Positions 14,443-20,218 of a stretch of 20,218 nt of DNA are shown here, in pieces (position 1 is the first letter of the stretch; every line of letters begins with the position of its first letter). The DNA lies in the IMG/VR virus record IMGVR_UViG_3300007538_000256, positions 1 to 20,218 of that record; one strand, given 5' to 3'. The notes below the pieces were generated by a model that was not told where the DNA came from, made no database searches, and worked only from the letters and a program-made list of their open reading frames with translations. Made by a program: the position numbers and the translations under genes. The stretch comes from a virus.

Positions 14443-14609
14443 TACCCCTCCAGTAGTCCGGACTTTATTAGCGCCTCCTTCTCAAAAGGATAGTCCTCAG
14501 CCACCAGCTCCATCTGGTCCTCGCTGTAATAGACATCGCTAGTCTGCGGTTCCACCACAACATCGTCCGGGATATTAATTAACCCTTCTTGCTTTGTATA
14601 TTTTCTCAA
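14442..14609 (-). CDS. Small acidic protein of 55 residues after the MuF-peptidase gene; possible partner or immunity protein
   Basis: A TTG at 14609 with AGGAG six bases upstream opens 55 codons to a TAA at 14444-14442. The gene overlaps the 3' end of the MuF gene by 35 bases in the +1 frame. The part beyond the overlap reads like real coding sequence (DVVVEPQTSDVYYSEDQMEL, then AEDYPFEKEALIKSGLLEG). The product is clearly acidic, with about 15 Asp/Glu against 5 Lys/Arg. I recognise no family. Polymorphic toxins are typically followed by a small immunity gene, and this one directly follows a MuF protein with a C-terminal metallopeptidase, so an inhibitor role is a hypothesis. It could equally be a small head protein. 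No ATG start exists upstream of the clearly coding-like part. Confidence 0.65.
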   Translation of the reverse strand: MRKYTKQEGLINIPDDVVVEPQTSDVYYSEDQMELVAEDYPFEKEALIKSGLLEG

Positions 14610-16473
14610 TTAACTCTCCTAGCTCTTTTGCTATCTCTCGTGGTTTGCTTGTGCCTCTATACTCAGCCCATGCCTCCGCAATAAATTCCTTTTTGTTTGT
14701 CTTAGCGTACCGGCTAAGGCGGGTTTCGTCCTTGTTCCACTTCTTGTAAATAACATCAACGTCCGGGCGATGCTCTAGCCTTAATATAAAGTCCAACTGG
14801 TGTCCAAGCTCGTGGTCCATTACCGACTTGACACTGTTTGTCCCCGGAGGATGCCATCTAATATCTACATCTCTATCTAAGCTCCCCTGAAACTTCGCCA
14901 GCCCTTTTTTGGTTGACCACTTCTCGTTAAAACCTACACCGTCTAGCCCTTTGAATTCCTCGATTGAGTGAGGCTCTCTAGCAAAAGCATACTCACCGCT
15001 AACCTTTATCTTCTTATTGCGCCGTAATGCTACCGCCCGAGCTTCGTCGTGGGTCAGATGCGGATAGACTTTCTTAGTATAGGCTAGATAATAGTCATAG
15101 CGGGCGGCGTGGAATAGCCGGTTAAGTGACTGCGCCGAGCCAACAAAACTAATTTTACCCGCCAGCTCTGGGAAGTCTCTCATGTGTTCATATAAGGACC
15201 TGTTGATCTCATTAGCCGCAGATAAGTCCATCTTTCCATAGTCCGACTTGGCGACGTAACCCTTTCCTACAATCCAGTCTGAGGCGTCTTGTGTGGTCTT
15301 AGCTTCAAAGAATGTGTCTTTTGGGGCCGGTGGTGCAACTGGCACTGGTGGTGGTGCAACTGGCGCTGGTGGTGGCTTCTTGGGCGTTACTATCTTCTTA
15401 GGCGCAACAACTGGAAACGCTTGCTCGAAAGCATGAGGCTCTAAACGCTTCATTTCAGATAGGGTTAAAGGCTTAAAAGTCTTCCCTAGATTAAGCTCTG
15501 CAAACCGTTCCGCAGATAGGCCGCCATCTCTAAGCAGTTTAGCCCTCTGTGGTCCCAAGACTTTATTCTGAAAGGCGATAGGCTGCTTTTTAAGCCAACT
15601 GTAATAGGTCTCGTCTGCATCTACAGGCCCGCCCATGCTTGATCTAGTGGCGCCCTTCTTGAGGAAGTCAAAGCGTCCATCTAATACGGCTACAGTGCCA
15701 GACCTACATTGGATATGGATTGGTGGGCGTGGCCCTTTGTTGATAGGGAATATCTTCCCATCTAGAGACCGGCATACAGTAGAAGTCCTCCCATCTAAGG
15801 TAGAGGACCACCGGACGCCCTTAACTAGGTCGTCGTTTTCTTCCCATGTCTTCTGTCTGGCTACACTTGCCGCGTGTTGGACCGCTGTCCGCACAACTGC
15901 GCTCGCGTTTCGGCTATTGATTGCCAAGATGCCGTCTCTAAACTTATTAGCGGCGGTTCCACGGATGGTTTTGAGTATTTGGGCGTTGGTCTGCCCCTCA
16001 AAAAAGCCTTGCCTAATAGCCCCGGTTACTCGGGTTATATCAGCCTTAGACCAGTCCCTAGTGAACGCGCTTAATAGTTTGCCTCCGTCAGCCCCTCGCA
16101 CCGATAACGGCGTAGAGAGTACGGCGGCGGATATTTGTCCCACTGTGGGTATCACAGTCTCAAATCCGGAGACAACCTTATCGATAGATCGAGCCTCAAA
16201 TCCAGCTTCATAGTGGGCTATCTCTCTAAGACTAGAAGACAGTTGTGACCCGTGTGCGCTGTATATCTTCTGTAAGTCAGACTCTACAGAACCCAACAAG
16301 CGCTCCAACCTCTTCCGGTTGAACCCTGTTAAGTCCATAGACAACCGAGACCTCAAGCTGGCGTCCATCTGCTTAAGGAACCCGGCAAACTTCTTCGCCT
16401 CTCCGGTCTTTAACCCTTCGAGAAAGACTTGGTGGCGGGCTGTCTGCTCAACTAACTGCTCAGATATTGGCAT
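14575..16473 (-). CDS. MuF-type minor head protein fused to a C-terminal lethal-factor-like zinc metallopeptidase
   Basis: 632 residues in three parts. Residues 1-285 are a MuF/SPP1-gp7-like head morphogenesis domain: helical start, RTAVQHAASVARQKTW at 195-210, then RWSSTLDGRTSTVCRSLDGK at 221-240 and PPIHIQCRSG at 250-259. Residues about 355-385 form a Pro/Ala/Val linker. Residues about 386-632 contain HELGH at 554-558 and EFIAEAWAEY at 596-605, which gives a HExxH zinc site with a downstream glutamate ligand. The spacing and the TNKKEFIAEAW context closely resemble anthrax lethal factor. MuF proteins enter the head at the portal, and MuF proteins with C-terminal toxin domains are known as phage polymorphic toxins, so this domain may be injected with the DNA. 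A role in head maturation is the alternative. The start at 16473 overlaps the portal stop by 14 bases. Confidence 0.85.
   Translation of the reverse strand: MPISEQLVEQTARHQVFLEGLKTGEAKKFAGFLKQMDASLRSRLSMDLTGFNRKRLERLLGSVESDLQKIYSAHGSQLSSSLREIAHYEAGFEARSIDKVVSGFETVIPTVGQISAAVLSTPLSVRGADGGKLLSAFTRDWSKADITRVTGAIRQGFFEGQTNAQILKTIRGTAANKFRDGILAINSRNASAVVRTAVQHAASVARQKTWEENDDLVKGVRWSSTLDGRTSTVCRSLDGKIFPINKGPRPPIHIQCRSGTVAVLDGRFDFLKKGATRSSMGGPVDADETYYSWLKKQPIAFQNKVLGPQRAKLLRDGGLSAERFAELNLGKTFKPLTLSEMKRLEPHAFEQAFPVVAPKKIVTPKKPPPAPVAPPPVPVAPPAPKDTFFEAKTTQDASDWIVGKGYVAKSDYGKMDLSAANEINRSLYEHMRDFPELAGKISFVGSAQSLNRLFHAARYDYYLAYTKKVYPHLTHDEARAVALRRNKKIKVSGEYAFAREPHSIEEFKGLDGVGFNEKWSTKKGLAKFQGSLDRDVDIRWHPPGTNSVKSVMDHELGHQLDFILRLEHRPDVDVIYKKWNKDETRLSRYAKTNKKEFIAEAWAEYRGTSKPREIAKELGELIEKIYKARRVN
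14614..14620 (-). promoter_or_regulatory. Ribosome binding site AGGAGAG that fixes the TTG start of the 55-residue gene
   Basis: AGGAGAG on the minus strand lies inside the MuF coding region with AGGAG ending six bases before TTG at 14609. It is one of the strongest ribosome binding sites in the window, and no other start in reach uses it. It is the main reason for choosing the TTG start. Confidence 0.55.
15329..15370 (-). repeat. Two imperfect copies of an 18-base unit at 21-base spacing, encoding the Pro/Ala/Val linker
   Basis: On the plus strand GGTGGTGCAACTGGC, followed by ACT or GCT, occurs at 15329-15346 and 15350-15367, and a partial third copy follows. In the MuF gene frame the region reads as PAPVAPPPVPVAPPAP. 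It marks the flexible boundary between the head domain and the metallopeptidase domain, and such short repeats can change linker length by slippage or recombination. Confidence 0.7.
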
Positions 16474-17932
16474 CTAGCTCATCTTCAGCGATAGCAACAT
16501 CTGGCTCATCGTCTAATCCAAGGCCATCATCTTGAAGCTCAAGCTCGGCCCTTATATCGTCGTCGTTCTTCTCTGGGTCTATAACACCATACTTCTTAAG
16601 CTGGCCCCACAAATCCGACTCTGGTAATTGGCCTGACTGGTAAGCGCTAATTAAGGCGGTTAGCATCTGAGGCTCTAGAGAGTGTTCTATAAAGTCAGTA
16701 TTTAATTCCATTGACGCCTCTCCGGGCGCATTCATAAACAAGGCCATCCAGCCTAGTACCTTGGTATAGGCGCTGGAGACGTTCTCCGCCGCTAGCGATA
16801 GGACGGAATAGTTAGCTTGCTGCTCTCCCTTAGCTTCTGTAGCTGTCTTAGCTGCGCCTCCGGGCTGGACGAGCTTGGCGCCCAAGGCTGTCATCTGCCT
16901 CTCTTTTTGGTCCATTGCTTCCTTGGCTAGAGTGTTTGGCTGTGCTTGTGCTATGCCGTACGCTCCACCCTCTGGGAGTAGGATTGGGTTCCTTGAGCCT
17001 ACATATATCCCCGTCTCTTGGAGATGGTCTCGCCATTCTTCACTTAACCCAGACATCCAAGGCTGTGCCTGACCCACAAAGAAAGCCGAGTCTTCATAGT
17101 CTGCGCTGTTGCGATAGTGTGCAATGTTTAACTCGGCCATATCATAGAGTGGAGACTGGTCTACCGTGGCGTCGTTGTTTTCTGAGCCTACAAAAGTAAA
17201 AGGAATCTCCGTCCAAGGCTGCCCGTTCCCGGACTTAATAACCCAAGGAGGCTCAAAGATAACCCAGTCCTTGCTATCTCCGTCCTTTCTCCATAGCTCT
17301 TGTGTGTACATTCCACCATCTAGTCGTAGGACTCGAATTTGGGGAATAGACGCAAGGCCAAAGCCATCCGGAGTGATCTCCTCCGAGACTTCCGATATAA
17401 CTAGGAGGGATAGCTTATAAACGGCCCCATGCTTCTCATAGCGCCAATTAATAACGTCTGTCGCCTCAATGCTTACGGCGGTTGCTCGGATATTACCAGA
17501 CTGGACTTGGGCTACTGTGGTCTGCCCCTGCCCCCGTGGATAGTCAGCCAATAAGCCATGGCGTCCTCTTTTTAGTACACTAGCCAGAGTAGATTGGGCC
17601 TGTTGGAATACACCAACCCCTGCGCCATCGATGTCATCCGATATATAGTTAAGAGAAGCCGGGTTTTCTAGCTGTGGTGTCTGCCTAAATGCAGCCCCAA
17701 CAAGAAACTGGAGCGTCCGGCCTGTGGCGTTATAGAATACCGCTCTGGCCACATAATGAGAGTATCTTGCCTGATTCTGTGCGCTTAGATCGTTAGGGTT
17801 TGGCTTTGGGAGGTAATCCACCCCGCCATCTTTAATAGCCAACTGCCCCTCACAAACGTCGTCCAACTTCTTCCATATGGGCTGGCTCTTCTTATATTCG
17901 TCTCGTTTAAAACTAACGTCGTTTTTTTGCAT
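16460..17932 (-). CDS. Portal protein (DUF4055 family)
   Basis: 490 residues. PLYDMAELNIAHYRNSADYEDS followed by FFVGQAQPWMSGL (residues about 257-297) is the DUF4055 hallmark, and the N-terminal region (YLPKPNPNDL, RAVFYNATGRTLQFLVG) and the long helical part with EAMDQKERQMTALGAKLVQPG and TATEAKGEQQANYSVLSLAAENV also fit portals. The tail end is acidic (LDDEPDVAIAEDELDANI). Inferred role: twelve-subunit ring at one head vertex, the docking site for terminase and the exit channel for DNA. ATG at 17932 lies two bases after the large terminase stop. The length is normal for the family. Confidence 0.9.
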   Translation of the reverse strand: MQKNDVSFKRDEYKKSQPIWKKLDDVCEGQLAIKDGGVDYLPKPNPNDLSAQNQARYSHYVARAVFYNATGRTLQFLVGAAFRQTPQLENPASLNYISDDIDGAGVGVFQQAQSTLASVLKRGRHGLLADYPRGQGQTTVAQVQSGNIRATAVSIEATDVINWRYEKHGAVYKLSLLVISEVSEEITPDGFGLASIPQIRVLRLDGGMYTQELWRKDGDSKDWVIFEPPWVIKSGNGQPWTEIPFTFVGSENNDATVDQSPLYDMAELNIAHYRNSADYEDSAFFVGQAQPWMSGLSEEWRDHLQETGIYVGSRNPILLPEGGAYGIAQAQPNTLAKEAMDQKERQMTALGAKLVQPGGAAKTATEAKGEQQANYSVLSLAAENVSSAYTKVLGWMALFMNAPGEASMELNTDFIEHSLEPQMLTALISAYQSGQLPESDLWGQLKKYGVIDPEKNDDDIRAELELQDDGLGLDDEPDVAIAEDELDANI

Positions 17933-17934
17933 GA

Positions 17935-19488
17935 TTATATAGCCATTCCCATGTTAATCGTCATAGCGGACCGTTTAGAGGCCAGCACCCTATATCTCGT
18001 CCCATCCCAGTCGTGGTCTTCTGCGTTAGTGTCCACATCATCTGGGTTTTTTGTGTCGCGAGGAAGAATAGGAACACGCCCAATCCACCCTCGGCAATTA
18101 TTAAAGACATAAAACGCTGGCTCTTCTGCTACACCGGACTCAGCCCCCTTAGCCTTGACGGAGGACTCAAGCATATCGCAAAACAAGGCCGCTCCATTGA
18201 TTCTGGACCCGGGCTTTTTGTTTGATCTTTGCCAAAATACGCCATTATTCTCCATTTTATCACCAATAGAGCTTTCGTTGTCGCCAGTGTTAAAGATTGC
18301 GTGATCTGCGGGGCCGGGTTTAACCTTGTTGCATATGCCGGGAATGATAGCCACTTGACCGCGACCTATACCGGGCGGAGGCTCTACGTCCTTCCCTTCT
18401 AATCGCTGATCTATCCACTTAACTCCCTTGGCTACATCTATAGAGGCCATATTAAGACCCTTATTCAACTCGTCCGGTGGGCATCCATACCACTCACCAA
18501 TCAGGAATAGAGTCCCCGGACAAAAGGAGGTTTGTCTTCCCGCAATGACAACCGGCGTCCCGTCTGATTCGGCCCACCACAGGTTACTGAACGGCTTAGA
18601 CTCCCCCCAATCATGTGAACGGTCAACCCGCCAAGAAGAAGGAATACTAAAAGGTTTGATAACGTGCGTTGCTTCATCCCATATGTGATCGAACCGTCCT
18701 CCGCTAGTAACGTCCCAAGAGCCATCAACCCACGCCTTTCTCTTGTTTGGGTCTCTGATAGCCATTAAAAACGCTATATATTTTGGGTCTAAGTATTTAT
18801 TCTCACGCCAGCTACCATGGATAGCAACCCGTGTTAGGGTTATCTCTTCCTCTAGATCTGTCTGAGGGTTTAATACTGTCTGGGTATATCTTTGGACTAC
18901 ACCTCTAGGCGCTGGCGTTATGAAGCGCTTTTTGACCCATGCGTGGCCAATACCGAAAGGGTTAGTGGTGCTAAACATCTCCAATGGAATGGGAGGCAGC
19001 AGCGTCCCGTCTTCCAGTGGATGGTCTTCTGGGCGAAAGGAGGATCTCATACAGGAGAACATCGCAGTATAAAGGCCGTCGTCCTTCTGCTTAGTTAGCT
19101 CGTTAAATCCAATAAATGGAAACTCTTGCCCGTGGTAGCCCCAATAGGCGTCCTCTGACTTACCATGCCTAAACAATAGCTCTTCGCCTGTAGGCCAAAC
19201 CCACTTAAGCTCAGTAGCAGAGCTAAGGAATTTGGCGCCATCGTTAAAGGCGTAATACATTCGCTTGGATTGGACAATAAGGTCTGAGAGGTCTTTATAC
19301 TCAAGATCAAAAATAACCCCTCGCATAAACGTACCGTAACCAATGCCAACCTTGGACCTAAACCGGGCTAATTGCGCCGCAGTCTTACCCGGGCCTCTTG
19401 TCCCCTCGTACAGTATTTCGTCACAAGGACAACTAAGAGAAAGACACTGAGACCCCGGCAGAGGCTTCCATGCTACCTTAGTCTCCAT
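17935..19488 (-). CDS. terL: Large terminase subunit (packaging ATPase and nuclease)
   Basis: 517 residues from the ATG at 19488, which overlaps the small terminase gene by 11 bases. A GTG at 19533 would add 15 residues but has no ribosome binding site. The N-terminal ATPase has Walker A GTRGPGKT at residues 29-36, a Walker-B-like FIGFNEL at 125-131 and the STTNP coupling motif at 173-177. The C-terminal RNase-H-like nuclease starts near RVDRSHDWGESKPFS (Asp293) and has ADHAIFNTGDNESS and, near the end, DTNAEDHDWDGTRYRVL. Inferred role: it pumps DNA into the prohead through the portal and cuts it. Asn at 129 replaces the more usual Asp or Glu before the catalytic Glu130. Confidence 0.95.
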   Translation of the reverse strand: METKVAWKPLPGSQCLSLSCPCDEILYEGTRGPGKTAAQLARFRSKVGIGYGTFMRGVIFDLEYKDLSDLIVQSKRMYYAFNDGAKFLSSATELKWVWPTGEELLFRHGKSEDAYWGYHGQEFPFIGFNELTKQKDDGLYTAMFSCMRSSFRPEDHPLEDGTLLPPIPLEMFSTTNPFGIGHAWVKKRFITPAPRGVVQRYTQTVLNPQTDLEEEITLTRVAIHGSWRENKYLDPKYIAFLMAIRDPNKRKAWVDGSWDVTSGGRFDHIWDEATHVIKPFSIPSSWRVDRSHDWGESKPFSNLWWAESDGTPVVIAGRQTSFCPGTLFLIGEWYGCPPDELNKGLNMASIDVAKGVKWIDQRLEGKDVEPPPGIGRGQVAIIPGICNKVKPGPADHAIFNTGDNESSIGDKMENNGVFWQRSNKKPGSRINGAALFCDMLESSVKAKGAESGVAEEPAFYVFNNCRGWIGRVPILPRDTKNPDDVDTNAEDHDWDGTRYRVLASKRSAMTINMGMAI

Positions 19489-20077
19489 TGGCTGGCTGGT
19501 ATTCCGCTGCCTGAGCTTCCCAGTCTTCAACACTAGCGCAAGTAGGGACCGGCATAATGTGCTTAATCAACACTGTCTGGCTTTCGCTATCTTTAAAGGC
19601 CCCAACATCAATATGGCGACCTATTAGCTCTAGGCGCTTAATCCTATCCGATAGCTTAACCTTAACTGTGACACCATCCGGGACCTTCTGGCCGTCCTCA
19701 TAGGCGTAGTCTTGCTGGGTATCTATCCCAGAGACCAATCCTTGGCGCCATATCTTGGGCCAAGCGTGGACAGGCTTAAGGCTTCCCTCTTCGGTATAGA
19801 TATCCGCTACATCGGCGTCAGCCTCTTCTGCTAGCCTTTGGAGCAACCAGTTAGCGTCTATCTTGGTCTCCTTGGACCGCTCCAACCTCGCTTTTAAGAT
19901 GGCGTTTAATAAGTGCCTTTTGTTGTCTGGACACTTGCTTTCGCTTACCCATGTATATGCGGCGCTAGTCGCTACCGATTGAGCATACCCAGCAAACAAG
20001 GCGGACTCCGCCACATTAGCCGTTAGCAAATATCTGTCTCTAAACAGCTCTTCTTGTGCTGTTAGTTCTTTACCCAT
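19478..20077 (-). CDS. terS: Small terminase subunit (Terminase_2-like)
   Basis: 199 residues. The N-terminal LTAQEELFRDRYLLTANVAESALFAGYA followed by SAA... is the DNA-binding helix-turn-helix pattern of the Terminase_2 small subunit family. The middle part has a helical segment (residues about 55-95), then VKVKLSDRIKRLELIGRHIDVGAF, also typical. The C-terminus is acidic and overlaps the large terminase gene. ATG at 20077 has GGGGGCT upstream. Inferred role: it recognises the packaging site and passes the genome to the large subunit. No packaging site could be located by eye. Confidence 0.88.
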   Translation of the reverse strand: MGKELTAQEELFRDRYLLTANVAESALFAGYAQSVATSAAYTWVSESKCPDNKRHLLNAILKARLERSKETKIDANWLLQRLAEEADADVADIYTEEGSLKPVHAWPKIWRQGLVSGIDTQQDYAYEDGQKVPDGVTVKVKLSDRIKRLELIGRHIDVGAFKDSESQTVLIKHIMPVPTCASVEDWEAQAAEYQPANGD

Positions 20078-20091
20078 TGTAAGCCCCCGGC

Positions 20092-20218
20092 TTAGTCTTG
20101 CTCCGCTGCATTAGCGCTATAGGGTTGCGGGCTACAAGGATCATCTTCGGCAACCATCTGCCCATCAAATGTCCAATATTGGGTCACTATCCGCACCGGA
20201 TCGCTTTCCAAGCCCTCA
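20092..20218 (-). CDS. 3' end of an unknown gene (last 41 residues)
   Basis: A frame open from the right edge ends at a TAA at 20094-20092, 14 bases before the small terminase start. The visible residues include VRIVTQYWTFDGQMVAEDDP and end in SANAAEQD. The composition looks coding, and the frame is the only long open one here, but 41 residues are too few to name a family. The position suggests a small gene just upstream of the packaging genes. Confidence 0.5.
   Translation of the reverse strand, partial: EGLESDPVRIVTQYWTFDGQMVAEDDPCSPQPYSANAAEQD

Noticed and set aside
19489-19533. GTG start at 19533 for the large terminase
   Set aside because: It lacks a ribosome binding site, would extend deep into the small terminase gene, and adds residues (LKTGKLRQRN) unlike the family N-terminus.
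1-20218. CRISPR arrays, tRNA genes, insertion sequences, integrase or attachment sites
   Set aside because: No regularly spaced repeats, no cloverleaf candidates, no transposase or recombinase-like proteins and no terminal inverted repeats were noticed.

Overview
The window is the structural (late) gene block of a double-stranded DNA tailed phage or prophage (Caudoviricetes) with siphovirus-type tail genes. Every supportable gene is on the minus strand, so the block reads from the right edge to the left edge: packaging, head, head-tail joining, tail tube, tape measure, tail tip, receptor-binding region. Base composition is close to balanced by eye. Most genes are joined by ATGA or TAATG overlaps or by gaps of a few bases, so this looks like one long co-transcribed, translationally coupled operon. 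The host cannot be read from the sequence. The tail-tip genes resemble the gp12-gp15 set of proteobacterial phages and of the Rhodobacter gene transfer agent (RcGTA), which suggests a proteobacterial host.

Packaging and head, 20218 to 11519: the 3' end of an unknown gene, small terminase, large terminase, DUF4055-type portal, and a MuF-type minor head protein. The MuF protein carries a proline-rich linker and a C-terminal zinc-metallopeptidase domain with HELGH and a downstream EFIAEAWAEY, as in anthrax lethal factor. Two short genes follow it, 55 and 46 codons, nested in the junction before the scaffold gene. Then come the scaffold protein, a P22-gp5-type major coat protein, and an unrecognised 289-residue protein in the position of a head decoration or fibre protein.

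Junction, 11518 to 11385: this is the only sizeable non-genic stretch (134 bases). It holds a weak terminator-like hairpin, a 30-codon reading frame without any charged residue, and an inverted repeat whose 3' arm contains the ribosome binding site of the next gene. It may be a translational control element. No stretch over 300 bases lacks a gene.

Connector and tail, 11384 to 1: DnaT-like head-tail adaptor, head-closure protein, HK97-gp10-like neck protein, tail terminator, major tail tube protein, the G/GT tail assembly chaperones joined by a -1 frameshift at T TTT TTC, a 740-residue tape measure protein, a DUF2460 distal tail protein with an inserted FCCH-like domain, a DUF2163 hub protein, an NlpC/P60 peptidase, a 1073-residue gp15/J-like tail tip protein, and the start of a DUF2793-like tail fibre gene. 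The combination of a P22-type coat, DUF4055 portal and GTA-type tail tip is mosaic. The most interesting part is the MuF-metallopeptidase fusion with its acidic 55-residue neighbour, which resembles the toxin/partner layout of MuF polymorphic toxins.
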